From the NCBI RefSeq assembly GCF_040712315.1, contig NC_134020.1, positions 13,950,751-14,014,750 on the forward strand: 64,000 nucleotides of DNA. Direction: 5' to 3'. Within the stretch, counting starts at the first letter, position 1. The number at the start of each line of letters is the position of its first letter. Position numbers and translations under genes: made by a program. This stretch comes from Castanea sativa (lineage: Eukaryota > Streptophyta > Magnoliopsida > Fagales > Fagaceae). This document shows, in pieces, positions 1 through 11,514 of this stretch. The notes under the pieces are model-generated. The model was not told the DNA's origin. It saw only the letters and a list, made by a program, of their open reading frames with translations, and did no database searches.

Positions 1-217
1 ATTACCGCATTTTATTAAAGTTAACAGAAATGCCTCATGAAACAAACTACATAGGGGATAAATATCACAAAATAAAGCACATAGTAAGTCCATGTATCTT
101 GGATCCAACCTCTGATCCAAGAAAGTAACCTTATGCTAATTAAATGAATTCACAATGGCTAAGTGACTAACTCAAGGGCCATCCTATTAATGTCATTATC
201 TTAGTTACGTTATTATC
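1..217. other. Left flank, no feature seen
   Basis: AT-rich DNA with no convincing reading frame, RNA gene or repeat that I can recognise. It is the sequence into which the LINE at 218-2695 inserted, judging from the target duplication that starts at 218. Confidence 0.5.
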
Positions 218-436
218 AATTTTCAATTCAAAGGTGTCTCTCTATCGCTAAGAAAATGAGGTCTTTTCTTTCTTCTCCAAGGCAGTAGAAGTTTTTAGGT
301 TCCTTCTTTAGAAGGAGAGTTTTGTTTTCTTGGGGTAACAAGTTTACCTCCAAAGCTTGTGGTACTGTGTTTTTGTTTGGGGTATGGGGATACTTTTCTT
401 GGTCTTTTCTTTTTTCTCTTTTTTTGGTCTCGTACT

Positions 437-1939
437 ATGGAGGATTTAGCAAGTCAATGGAACAATTTTTCCTTGTCGGAAAGGGAAACAGATGGTTTTA
501 CCCTCTCCAAGGAACAACGATCTGGGGAATTTCTCCTAGCTGCAAAATTCTTAACTCCTCGTTTCTTGAACTTGGAGGCTATGGCTCGAACTTTCAAACA
601 GCTATGGCGATCAACAAATGGGTTCAAGATCCGAAATCAAAGTGACCACATGGTGGTTTTTGTGTTCGATAATCTTAAAGATATAGATAGAATCCTTCAA
701 AACCAACCATGGAGCTTCAACAAACACCTTGTGATGCTGCTGAGATATAATTCAGATAGTCTGGTTCAGGATTTGGATTTCTCAAAAACATTTTTTTGGG
801 TGCAGGTTCATGATATCCCAATTCGCTATTTGACAAAGGAAGTAGCTAAGAATATCTGTGAAACTATTGGGGAAGTCCACAAATCGACGAGGGCAGTAAC
901 TGATGAGGGTGGTTATTTTATTCAGGTGAGAGTAGTGGTTGATATAACCTTACCTTTGTGTCGAGGGAGGGTGATTACGCTGTAGAGTGGAGCTAAGAGT
1001 TGGGTTTGTTTCAAGTATGAGCGTCTTCCAAACCTCTATTTTTGGTGCGGGTGGCTCGATCATAGTGATAAAAATTGTGAATTGTGGTTACGAAGTAAAG
1101 GCACTCTTACATCGGATCAACAACAATTCAATTCTGACCTGAAGGCAGCCTCGTACACTTCAACTGGACGGGATGTTATTGTGGTGCTTGGTTTTTACGA
1201 GAACAAATCTCCTTTCACGCGAAAAGCTTACCAAACGGCAAGGATGAGGGCGGAGGCTACGGTGGCAGAAATGGTGGCTAGCCAACCAGAGATGGCTCAG
1301 GCAAATATGGAAACTGAAGTGAGTGATTGCATTACTGCCAATGGAGTGTCGGTTACAAAAGAAGGGGAAGTTGGTGATATGTTATAGCCGAGTATGATTG
1401 AGGAATTAACTTCGCCAGTTGTTACCAATAAGTTTGTGGAAGCAAGTCGTGTTGAAAGTGAGACAAATAAGGAAAAGGAGTTAAGTCCGAAGGCAGGCAA
1501 TAAGGAGAATTTATTTGATATTCAAATAAAGGAGATAGATATAAAATTGGGAAAGTTTGATGAGGGTTCGGATTCTATGGGGTGCACTTTAAAGTCTTTT
1601 AAGGCAAAGAATAATTCCATCCCAAAATGGATTATTCCCAAGAATGGCAAGGGTTCACGCAAGTCAGCTAAAAGATCCTCAATGGAACAAATTGAAGCAG
1701 ACTTAATTGTAAACTCAGAAAATTTAGGTAACCTTATTCTTACGGGCACTCAAAGAACATGGAAAAGATTAGCCCGTGAGAAAGCAAAAGAGATTAAGGC
1801 AGAGAGCAAACCAATATGTGGGAAGAGAGGTGGGGTGGTTCATCTTGAGTTACCTTCAAAGCGTAGAGAGGCTTCAAAAGATGATGGTAGTTTATCAAAC
1901 TCAATGGTGGAGGCTGAGAGTCAGCCCCGCCAGTCATAA
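437..1939 (+). pseudogene. LINE ORF1 (DUF4283 plus CCHC knuckle), two in-frame stops
   Basis: One reading frame of 501 codons from ATG 437 to TAA 1937-1939, interrupted by TAG at 983-985 and TAG at 1385-1387. The N-terminal 180 residues (MEDLASQWNNFSLSE onward) match the DUF4283 type of plant LINE ORF1, with the usual aromatic-rich FWVQVHDIP segment at about 815-840. A zinc knuckle follows at about 1049-1082, spaced C-x2-C-type with a WCGWLDHSDKNC core. The last 180 residues are lysine- and serine-rich and low in complexity. Known members are RNA-binding, nucleocapsid-like proteins acting with ORF2 in cis. The stops make this copy inactive. Confidence in the family is high from the domain order and the position before the endonuclease. 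Confidence 0.82.
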
Positions 1940-2647
1940 TGAGTGTCTTAGTCTAGAACTGTCATGGGCTTGGGAACCCATGTACAGAGACCGAGCTTGC
2001 AGATTTAGGGCGGGCAAAAGATCCCTTTGTCATGTTTATAGCCGAAACATGGGCAGATGAAGAAAACTAAAAATTATGTTGTGGAGAAAAAATTTGGGAA
2101 TATGGTCTTTGTCCCAAGAACAAGTAGGGGAGGTGGTTTAGTTTTTTTCTGGAGATCGACTACTGATACAACTGTGGAGGGCTTAGGCACAAATTACATC
2201 GATGCAACATTTCAAGAAGAAGATAGGGCAGGGATTGGAGTGATTATTAGAGATTGCCAAGGTAAGGGCTTGGCACAATGGTCTGAAATCATCCCTCTCC
2301 CCCTAGCTGTCGTAGAGCTTGAAACTTTCTTTGCGTCGAAGGCTTTACAGTGTGCTGCTGATCTGAGTTCGAATGATGTCATCCTAGAGGGAGATTCAGA
2401 GATTGTTATAAATGCTTTGAATGAAGATCCACACTCTTTGGCATCCTTTAGTTTACCTATTCAAGATGTTAAATGTTTTGCAAATTTATTTCATTGTATT
2501 AGGTTTTCACATGTTTGTAGAGAAGGAAATAGTGTAGCCCACAACCTAGTTCGACATGCACGACATGTCACTGGTTTTCAAGTGTGGATGGAAGATGTCC
2601 CATCGCACACCATTGCTACTTATCAGGCAGATTTGCCTACTATTTAA
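1939..2647 (+). pseudogene. LINE ORF2 remnant: endonuclease N-terminus joined to RNase H
   Basis: The ATG at 1939-1941 overlaps the ORF1 stop in the string TAATG. The start of an APE-type endonuclease is visible (NCHGLGNP after the start, then ETWADEE). The tryptophan codon expected near residue 6 is TAG at 1954-1956, and the frame breaks at about 2065. From 2057 a 196-codon open frame carries the endonuclease segment SRGGGLVFFWRSTTD. At about 2200-2225 it runs directly into a plant-type RNase H (AGIGVIIRD, then EGDSEIVINAL, then EGNSVAHNLVRHA), stopping at 2645-2647. The whole RT is absent. In intact relatives the protein nicks DNA, reverse transcribes and degrades the RNA; this remnant cannot do so. 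Confidence 0.8.
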
Positions 2648-2695
2648 TAAAGTTCATAGTCTTGATTCTAAAAAAAAAAAATTTTCAATTGAAAG

Positions 2696-2887
2696 TTATT
2701 AAATGTAGATTGGACTTTCCCGCAACAACCCAATTAGTTCACCGGGTGAAAAAATATTTGACATTCCTTCTTCAGAAACCAACACTATTGTTGATTTTAG
2801 GTGATGAGATTACTAGATGAATTAGTGGATTATTGGTTGACCCGCATGTTTATTAAATATTAAATAAAATTTATAATTTTTATATTT
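2696..2887. other. Spacer between the LINE and Tat-A, nothing recognised
   Basis: AT-rich sequence between the downstream LINE target duplication and the first base of the Tat-A LTR remnant. I see no gene or repeat in it. Confidence 0.5.
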
Positions 2888-2950
2888 TGATAGAGGTATT
2901 TTTGGCACATAAAAAAGTCTTCTTAATCCTTGGATCCGCTAGGAGGAAAC
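2888..2950 (+). repeat. Tat-A 5' LTR remnant fused to reverse transcriptase
   Basis: The first 63 bases (TGATAGAGGTATTTTTGGCA onward) match the beginning of the LTR at 14360 with only a few differences. After GGAGGAAA the sequence changes abruptly to RT coding sequence (VTSQGFFCYKVMPFGLKNAG). The remaining LTR, the PBS, gag, protease and the RT N-terminus are therefore missing. Confidence 0.72.
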
Positions 2951-5618
2951 GTCTTTTTTTGTCACAAGCCAAGGGTTCTTTTGCTATAAGGTCATGCCAT
3001 TTGGACTGAAGAACGCAGGAACTGAAGGAAAAATCTGGTTTTGTATCTCATACAAAACACACAGCGGAAGCAACAAACAATGATCTATTTCATTCATGAT
3101 TGATAACGTGCACAATGTAAATTTCAGAATTTAAGAACAAGATAGCGTACCTTGGTGTGGAGAAATTCAAAACAAAGATTAGAAGCACTTGGGAACACTT
3201 TTAATCTTCACTCCAATTCCACTTTATGCCCAAGATGTGTGGTCTCTCAATCAGTTTTTCAAAGGAGAATGAAAGTGTGTCTCACACTCTCTCACACACC
3301 GTTTCTTTTTCTTTTCTCTCTTTTCACTAATCTCTAAAAAAAATTATGTATGTTTCTCCCTTTATAACTAACTGATTATCTAATTGGGCTGGCCTATTGG
3401 GCTTTTCCAATTGGGCTTTAGTGTGTGGCTTGGAGTGGGACCAAAAGGAACCAATAAGACACTAGCTCCAATGGGCCTTGGGCTTTTCCGTCAATTCTTG
3501 ACAAGTCCAAAGTTACCATTAATTATATTTAATACCACTATATAAATATAATTGCACTCTAGGTCTTATTAATAAATTATATCCCAAGACTTTATTATAC
3601 ACGTAACCCCTTCATAAAATATTCGTAGTAACACAAAGTCATAAATGTAGACTGCCACTTTGTAAATTACTACATCTTATCCTTGAGTACCCGATTTAAT
3701 TCTTTAAAGTTATTCATTATATATTTATGAAATCCAATTTCATAAATATATACTTTAGTAATTTCTTACTAAAGTGGTTAGGCCTAACTCTCTGAATAAC
3801 TGAACCCATTAAACTTATCTCAAGGGAATATTTTATATCTCCATCAAGAGACTATGAATTCCATATTGAGAATATATGTTCCATCAACACTAAATGTGGC
3901 TGCCCAACATACTGAGGTTTTGACCGTCAATTTAGATCTCACTCCTAATATATCAAAGCAACCTATACCTCATGATCAGGTCCATTATTCTCTCAGGATT
4001 AAGAGTTCATGTAAATAGAAGTCGTGAGATTTATTATTCATTTGACAGTCATTATGAGAATAATAAATCTCACAGCGGTCCTGTTCAATATGTCTTAACT
4101 CTTAAAACATATCAACTAGAAGTCACCACTTCCATGATCAAGACAAATCATCTTAGTTGACACGTTATAGTCTTCGTAGATGAAATGCCCAATTTCATCA
4201 CCGACTACGAACTATAAATTCTAGTTTACAAAGAACTTGTGATTTACATCTTCTGTGACTTTTCACATAAATCACATACAATGCATCTCGTGGACTATAT
4301 GATAATGTCCCATATTCATGTTACCATTATTTTAGATAATAATAAAATAACTTTATCAATCACAATATTAAGTCATACATCATGTCATACATAATATCAT
4401 ACATAGTATCATAAAATAGGATTTAAGGGCACTAATCCTAACAGGAACGACATATCAAAATTTTGTGAACAAGATGTTTGTCCAGAAGATTGGACGATAC
4501 GTTGAAGTATACGTAGATGACATGCTTGTGAAAAGCAAGGAGGAAGATCACCATCTAAGTGACCTTCAGGAGACATTTGAGATCCCTCATCTTTACAATA
4601 TGAAGCTCAATCCCAGCAAATGCGTATTCGGGTGTCATCGAGAAAATTCCTTTGCTTCATGGCATCCCAACAGGGCATTGAGGATAACCCCAACAAGAAT
4701 TAGGCCATTATAGAGATGACACCTCCAAGGAACATCAAATAAGTACAGAGTTTGAATGAAAGGGTCGTAGCCCTCAATAGGTTCGTCTCTAGAGCGATGG
4801 AGAAGTGTTTGCCATTCTTCAGGAGACTGAAAAAACCTTTAAGTGGACCAATGAGTGTCAGAAGGCATTTGGTGAGCTGAATACATACCTCGTGTTTCTG
4901 CCATTACTCAACCCATCCAAGCCCAATGAAGAGCTCTCCCTCTACCTAGTTGTATCCCCCACGGCCATCAACTTAGCCTTAATTCAAGAAGAGTATCACG
5001 TGCAATTACTTGTGTACTACACTGGCCGAGTGCTTAGAGGGGCATAAGAGAAATATCCTCCCATGGAAAAATTAGCTTTTTTTACAACCGCCTACAAGCT
5101 TAGGCCATATTTTCAAGCACACACTATAGTAGTCTAGACAAAAGAACCTCTACAAAAGACCATGAACAATCCGGAGGCAGCCAAATGACTCGTTTTATGG
5201 GCAATAGAGTTGAGTGAGTTCGATGTACAACATCACCCAAGGAATGCAATTAAAGCCTAGGCATTGGCTGACTTCATTGCTGAATTATTGTAGATCCTAA
5301 GGGAAGAAAATGAGCACGCTGACTGTCTGGCCAAGGCATCATCTACAATACAAATGGCCGTCGACAATCAGGTACTTCCCTTCATCCAATATTTTCCCTG
5401 CTATTGAGGAAATAAATGTACAGGTAATCCTAACTGGAGTTGACTAGATGACTTCAATCGTCTCCTACCTCAAAAATGATATGGTACCGTAAGACCACAA
5501 CGCTTCCTAAAGGCTGAAGGTTTGAGCATCGCGTTTTGTGCTGATGGGAAAGGTGCTTTACAAAAGAGGTTTCTCCCACCCTTACTTGAGGTGTTTAGTT
5601 ATTGACGAAGCAGACTAC
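2951..5618 (+). pseudogene. Tat-A pol part 1: RT and RNase H remnants, interrupted by a copia-L LTR
   Basis: RT coding sequence begins at about 2951 and reads through KVMPFGLKNAG. It is cut at 3022 by the LTR at 3023-4443 and resumes at 4449 with the catalytic YVDDMLVKSK motif (about 4504-4533). A connection domain follows, and then the first RNase H domain (about 4805-5150), which contains WTNECQKAFGEL. The second RNase H that Tat elements usually carry is almost gone: the frame passes at about 5290-5305 from LADFIAELL to an ENEHADCLAKA tail. Several stops and frameshifts (for example at 4711, 5045 and 5293) make it inactive. Pol continues past the LTR at 5619-6740. Confidence 0.75.
3023..4443 (-). 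repeat. Solo copia-L LTR (copy A) with exact TSD GGAAC
   Basis: The plus strand begins TGAAGGAAAAATCTGG and ends AATCCTAACA, flanked by GGAAC at 3018-3022 and 4444-4448. The 1421-bp unit matches the LTRs of the complete element at 37009-44800 in reverse orientation. It interrupts the RT frame of Tat-A exactly, without loss. No internal region is present, so it is a solo LTR, the usual product of LTR-LTR recombination. A 16-bp hairpin lies at 4024-4073. Confidence 0.9.
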
Positions 5619-6740
5619 TGTTTGTATCACATGTTTTTATCGCATACAAAACATACGTAGATGAAAATTAACGGATTACTTCATTTGCAATTGATAACAT
5701 GTACTATGTAAATTTAAGAATTCAAGAACAAGAGAGCGTACCTTGTTGCGGTGAAATTCAAAACAAAAGATTAGAAGTACTTGGGAACACTTTTAATCTT
5801 CAATCCAATTCCACTTAATGCCCAAGAAATGTAGTCTTTCAATCAGTTTCTAAGGGAGAATAAGAGAGTGGCTTACACTCAGATACACATAATTTCATTC
5901 CTTGTTCAACATTCACATGAAAATCTATATGTTTCTCCTCTTTTAATTAACTGATTATCTAATTGGGCTAGCCTTTTGGGCCATTCCAATTGGGCTTTAG
6001 TGTGTAGCTTGGAGTGGGACCAAAAGGGAACAAATAAGACTCTAGCTCTAATGGGCCTTGGGCTTTTCTGTCAACTCTTGACAAGTCCAAAGTTACCATT
6101 AATTATATTTATTACCACTATATAAATATAATTGCACTCTAAGCCTTATTAATAAATTATTATTGCAAGAGTTTATTGTACATGCAACTCCTTCATAAAA
6201 TATTTGTAGTAAAACAAGGTCATGAATGTAGATTGCCACTTTGAAGATTACTACATCTTAATCTTTGAGTACCCAGTTTAATCCTTTAAGTTATTCATCA
6301 TATATTTATGAAATCCAATTTCTACATGGTCATTGAAATTATTGTTTGATGAAAACTAATGTTGATGTTATGATGTTGTTTAAATTTGATGTTAAATATG
6401 TCTTAACTCTTAAAACATATCAACACATCAACTAGAAGTTTCCACTTCCATGATCAAGAAAAATCATCTTAGTTGATATGTTATAGTCTTTGCAGATGAA
6501 ATGCCCAATTTTATCACCGACTACGAACTATAATTCTGAATTTACAAAGAATTTGTGATCTATATCTTCTGTGACTAAATCACATACTATGCATCTCATG
6601 GACTATATGATAATGTCCAAATATTCTTGTTACCATTATTCCAGATAATAATAAAACAACTTTATTAATCACAACATTAAATCATACATAATGTCATACA
6701 TAGCATCGAAAAATAGGATTTAAGGGTAATAATCCTAACA
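5619..6740 (-). repeat. Solo copia-L LTR (copy B), internally rearranged
   Basis: A 1122-bp copy with ends TGTTTGTATC and ATCCTAACA, flanked by ACTAC (5614-5618) and ACTAT (6741-6745), a 4-of-5 match. Compared with copy A, the middle (about 6320-6400) is replaced by unrelated AT-rich sequence, and the hairpin region is lost. It interrupts the Tat-A frame between the segments VIDEADY and VIREVHKG. Confidence 0.82.
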
Positions 6741-6773
6741 ACTATGTCATTAGAGAAGTCCACAAGGGGGTGT

Positions 6774-8450
6774 TGTAGACATTGCATTTTTTACCCCTTA
6801 CGACTCAGGCTCCCGTTCGTCAATGATGGTAGTACTCTAAAGCCCAAGGTTGGTTTTGGGCCCGATCAGACACGATTTGACTTGAGGAAGGTTTTCATGG
6901 AAAATATATCTCTTTAATGAGCTAGACAAAACTATTTTTGGAAAATAAAGGCCATGGAAACCCGCATGCCTCAATCTTGCGTACAGAAGCTTCATTTATG
7001 CGTACGCATACATGAGCATGCATACAAATGCTAAGGTTCCAGAAGCTATGAAAGACAAGTTTTTGCATTAAGATTGAGGCTTAGAATGAATCCCACAATG
7101 TCTGGGAGCTGTTCCGAACCCCCATTTTCTCAATATAAAAAGCTATATACTTGGTACCTTTCCAAAACACAAAGAAAATCCTACAAAAAAACCTAAGATT
7201 CACTAGAAATAGTGAATCAAAGAGGGAGTTTTTCATGAAGCATCCTCAAGTCAATTTTCTTTTGATTGAGACCCTTTCTGATCTTAGTCTTTGAGTTTTG
7301 AAGTTTACTAATCAATTTTGTTTGGTTGTGAATAAATTTGATTGAGGGGAACGGTCAAAATCAAGCCAAAAAGCTTTTGGTTTTTAGGTATAAGTTCTAA
7401 ACTTTCTTTTTTCATTTCCTTACTTTTCTTGTTTTAATCTTCCTATTTTCTTTGTTTTTCTTGCTTATTTATGTTGTGATATGTTTGTTTAGCTTAGGCT
7501 TTCTCTGTTTTATCGTTGAAAGCATATTAGGTTGGTAGATTTTTCTTTTTAAATTTCTTCTCTGTTTCTTTGTTCTTGCTGTTTCTGGGTTAGGGTTCTG
7601 GGCATGTACGCTTATGCATGCTCTCTGCATGCATACACATACTTGAAGTCTGCATAAGCATACAACTGGGCTGCATAAGTAGGCCCTATGTATGTGTACG
7701 TGTACTCAAGCCCAAAAACCCTAATTCAAGCCTTTTTTGTTTTTGTTTCTTTGTTTCTCTTATTTAACATGCTTTTGCTTTACTTGAGTTTATATTTATA
7801 AGTCTTTGCTTCTCTGTTTGTGTGTTAATTTGTCCTTCACATGCTAGATTAGGGTTTTATTTCATTTTATTGCTTTGCCATGGACATGCATATGATATGA
7901 CCATGCATTGATGCATAAGTGTTGTGATGCAGTGAGGTAAGTAATGTAAGTCATGCATTCACATAAACATGCATCTTTGAATATGATGATTGGTCTCCTT
8001 GATTGATGAATGCCATGATGCTATGTTTGAATGATTGCATTTACTTGATTATTAAGTTGATGTTTTTGCCTTGTGATATACTTACTGCCTTGGATGAAAT
8101 AGTATGATATGGATGATAGATGTATGCTAGGCTTGATGTGATTTGCCATGATGGATGTATGTTAGTGTGTGTGTTAGTTTAAGATGCAATATTGAACATG
8201 TCTTTAATGAGATAAGACGTAAGACACAATAAGTGAAAGTTAACCTATGGGTCGGACGGTCTTGGGTGCCTCACATCTTTCCAAGCCGTAACTAAACTCC
8301 GAACCTATACTCTGGTAGAAAGATCAGTCCTTCCATGTAAGGGCGCTACATACATGGTTCTTAGGCCATAAAACTAGGTGGTGAATCCATTACATTTTTC
8401 TTTGCCCCAACCTATTTAGCCAAGGCGTACTCCTCCCTGTTGTGCCCATA
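6774..8450 (+). repeat. Solo LTR of an Ogre-like gypsy element
   Basis: This 1677-bp unit begins TGTAGACATTGCATTTT and ends GTTGTGCCCATA, flanked by GGTGT (6769-6773) and GGTTT (8451-8455). It matches the LTR at 30996-32702, including the shared motif TACCCCTTACGACTC near the start and the block around GGGTGCCTCACATCTTTCC near 8260. The second copy is followed by a PBS that fits plant tRNA-Arg, as used by Ogre-type Tat elements. It sits inside the Tat-A integrase zinc-finger coding sequence, which resumes with NHMGAWSLVHKH. Both LTRs of this family end in TA instead of CA. Confidence 0.75.
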
Positions 8451-10890
8451 GGTTTGTAGAAACCACATGGGGGCATGGTCATTAGTTCATAAGCACATAC
8501 ACATAGAATACTATTAGCCTACCATGCAGAAGGATGCCTAGTTCTACGTGAAAGCGTACGATAACTACCAACGATTTAGCAACATCATAAGGTAACCGTC
8601 AGAAAAGCTCACTCCGATGAGTGCCCCATGGCCCTTCACTTAATAGGGACTCAACATCATGGGACCATTCCTTACAGTGATATGACCGATCTAGTTCCTT
8701 GTCAAAGGAATCGACTACTTCAGCAAATAGGTATAAGCAGAGGCACTAGCCACCATCACAGAGAAGAATGTCCAAATCTTTGTCTGGAGAAGCATTGTCT
8801 GCTGGTTCGAGATCCCTAGAGTCTTTGTATAGAAAAATGGAAAGCAGTTTGTCAACGATGAGTTCAGAAACTTTTGCCAACAATTGAGGATTAAGAACCA
8901 CTACTTTTCTCGCCTGCCCACCCACAGGCCAATGTATAGGTTGAGGTTACAAATCGATCATTGCTCAAGGTAATCAAGATTTAGCTTAAGGGGGAAAAGG
9001 AGACCAGATGAACTGCCAAGCGTCTTATGCGCATACAGGACAACAGCGTGAACACCTACAAGTGAGACACCTTTCTGCCTTGCATTTGGGAGTGAGGTCG
9101 TCATTAGCAAAAGAAGGGCTAGCAAGCTACAAAATAGATTATTACTGTTGGAAAAACACATGGAAAATATGTGTTTGTATCTCATACAAAACATGCGTAG
9201 AGGAAAATAAATGGATCTACTTCATTCTTAATTGATAACATGTACTATGTAAGTTTCAAAATTTAAGAACAAGAAAGCGTACTTTGGTGCGTTGAAATTC
9301 AAAAAAAAAGATTAGAAGTACTTAGGAACACTTTTAATCTTCACTCCAATTCCACTAATGCCCAAGAAGTGTGGTCTCTCAATCAATTTCCAAGGAGAGA
9401 ATAGGAGAGTGTCCAACACTCACATACAAACCATTTTATTCCTTGTATGTTCTTAATGAAAACACTTATGAAAAGAGACTTATAAAATTCTGTATGTTTC
9501 TCTCCTTATATATAACTGATTATCTAATTGGGCTAGCCTTTTGGGCTAATCCAATTGGGCTCTAGTATGTGGCTTGGAGTGGGACCAAAAGGGACCAATA
9601 AGACACTAGCTTCAATGGACCTTGGGCTTTTCTGTCAATTCTTGACAAGTCCAAAGTTACCATTAACTATATTTAATACCACTATATAAATGTAGTTGCA
9701 CTCTAGGCCTTATCTATAAATTATATCCCAAGACTTTTTTGTACATGCAACCCCTTCATAAAATATTCATAGTAATACAAAGTCATGAATGTAGACTTCC
9801 ACTTTGAAGATTACAACATCTTAATCCTTGAGTACCCGGTTTAATCCTTTAAGTTATTCATCATATATTTATGAAATCCAATTCCATAAATATATACTTT
9901 AGTAACTCCTTACTAAAGTGGTTGGGCACAACTCTCTGAATAACCAAACTCATTAAACTTATCTCAAGGGAATATTTTGTATCTCCATTAAGAGACTATG
10001 AATTCCATCTTGAGAATATATGTTCCATCAACACTAAATGCGGCTGCCCAACATACTGAGGTTTTGACCATGATTAATAGATCTCACTCTTGATATATCA
10101 AAGCAATCTACATCTCATGATCTGGTCCATTATTCTCTCAGGATATAGAGTTGATGTAAATAGAAGTAGTGAGATTTATTACTCATTTGACAGTCGTTAG
10201 GAGAATAATAAATCTCACAGCGGTCCAGTTCAATATGTTTTAACTCTTAAAACATATCAACATACCAACTAGAAATCTCAATTTCCATGATCAAGACAAA
10301 TCATCTTAGTTGATAGGTTATAATCTTCGCAGATGAAACGCCCAATTTCATCACCGACTACGAATTACATTTTTGAGTTTACAAGGAACTTGTGATTTAC
10401 ATCTTCTGTGACTAAATCACATACAATACATCTCATTGACTAAGATAATGTCCCATTAGTTCATTTATAGATAGTCTCATATAATTAAATATTTTAATTA
10501 TTAATAACATGCCAATAAATTGAATTTTAGGGCATAAACCCCAACAATTATGATGAAGGAATGAATGAAAAAGGGATATGCCGACACTTGGATCTGCTAG
10601 ACGAAGTTAGAGCGACGGTTGAATAACGGATGGCTTGCTACTAGGACCTTATGGCCAAGCGCTACAATACCAAGCTCAAGCCTCAACGCTTCAACATCGG
10701 GGACCTCATCCTAAGAAAAGTGACAACAATTACTAAATATCCCATATAGGGAAAACTAGGCCCTAACTGGGAAAGACCCTATAGGATCGTTGATTACTAC
10801 AGAAAGGGCACTTACCACCTAGAGACGCTTGATGAACAAAGGCTACACCACCTTTGGAACACCAAGTATTTAAGGAGATACTACCATTAG
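8451..10890 (+). pseudogene. Tat-A integrase remnant, interrupted by copia-L copy C
   Basis: The HHCC and catalytic regions of a gypsy integrase can be followed through many stops and frameshifts. Visible segments are NHMGAWSLVHK (about 8470), GIDYF (about 8707), the second catalytic block KNGKQF (about 8833) and SLLKVIK (about 8970). The Asp of the second block is replaced: TAG at 8830-8832 is followed by Lys. After the LTR at 9146-10546 the C-terminal domain continues (MAKRYNTKLKPQRF, GKLGPNWERPYRIV) to TAG at 10888-10890. The enzyme family inserts element cDNA into the genome; this copy cannot function. Confidence 0.75.
9146..10546 (-). repeat. Solo copia-L LTR (copy C)
   Basis: A 1401-bp LTR with ends TGTTGGAAAAAC and ATAAACCCCAACA. 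The flanks are ATTAC (9141-9145) and ATTAT (10547-10551), matching at 4 of 5 bases. It is in the same orientation as copies A and B and belongs to the subfamily ending CCCCAACA, like the LTRs at 37009 and 54048. Its internal hairpin (10169-10184 with 10203-10218) has one mismatch. Confidence 0.88.
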
Positions 10891-11040
10891 AGCATCAACT
10901 ACAAACTATGTTATTGCTTTTGTTTTAAATTTAGTTAAGTAGGCCATTAAGTTTTTCATTTTTTCAAATTTCGGAAACTTTAAAGGAGCTATTCTTGAGA
11001 AATTATCAGAGTACAACATGCAAAAACTGAGTAAAAATCT
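10891..11040 (+). other. Tat-A 3' untranslated segment before the tandem array
   Basis: Non-coding sequence between the integrase stop and the first 68-bp unit. Nothing else is recognised in it. Confidence 0.5.
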
Positions 11041-11514
11041 AAGTCCTACTCACAAGGTGGGGCGACGACCAATGGTATCGACGGGTACATGGCCCTTCAT
11101 AAAATTCTGGGTCTTAACTATAGGTTGGACCAATGACCAAAAATACTGTTGGGAACATGGTCTATAAAATTTAAAGTCCTACCTATAGGGTAGATCGACG
11201 ACCAATGATACCGATGGCTACATGGTCCTTCTTCAAATTCTAAGTCCTACCTATGGGGTGGACCGACGACTGAGGACACCAATTGGCAGTTGGTCTTCCA
11301 TAAAATTCTAAGTCCTACCTACCGGGTGGGTCAATGGCCAATGTCACTAACGGATACCTGGTCCTCTATAAAACTCTAAGTCCTACCTACAGGGTGGACC
11401 GACAACTAAGGACACTGATGGGTGTCTGTTCTTTCATAAATTTCTAAATCCTACCTATCAGGTGGACTGATGATTGAGGACACTGAGGGGTGCCTGTTCC
11501 TTCATAAACTTCTA
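11041..11514 (+). repeat. Tandem array, about 68-bp unit, seven copies (Tat-A 3' UTR)
   Basis: The phrase AAGTCCTACCTA or a close variant recurs at about 11041, 11109, 11174, 11242, 11310, 11378 and 11446. Each unit also holds GTGGACCGACGAC-like and TGGTCCTTCATAAA-like blocks. Units are diverged. It lies just 3' of integrase, where Tat elements are known to carry hypervariable tandem repeats. Confidence 0.88.

Larger units (their letters stand above)
218..2695 (+). mobile_element. L1-type LINE, internally deleted, with target-site duplication
   Basis: A non-LTR retrotransposon. The sequence at 218-233 (AATTTTCAATTCAAAG) recurs at 2680-2695 with one mismatch, directly after a short poly-A tract (2670-2681). 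That is the expected signature of target-primed insertion, and it puts the element at about 234-2679. Inside lie an ORF1 (437-1939) and a shortened ORF2 (1939-2647) with endonuclease and RNase H pieces but no reverse transcriptase. A full plant L1 is about 6-7 kb, so roughly 3-4 kb are missing internally. The 5' end is pyrimidine-rich and may be close to the original start. It is not autonomous. Confidence 0.85.

Noticed and set aside
2946..5100. Possible endogenous pararetrovirus, because of RT and RNase H without a visible LTR
   Set aside because: The LTR stub at 2888, integrase downstream and the 3' LTR at 14360 show it is a gypsy LTR element.
6960..7710. Clusters of GCATACG/CATGCATA words in the Ogre-like LTR considered as protein-binding arrays
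   Set aside because: They are short, irregular and shared only in part with the second copy, so I could not separate them from chance.
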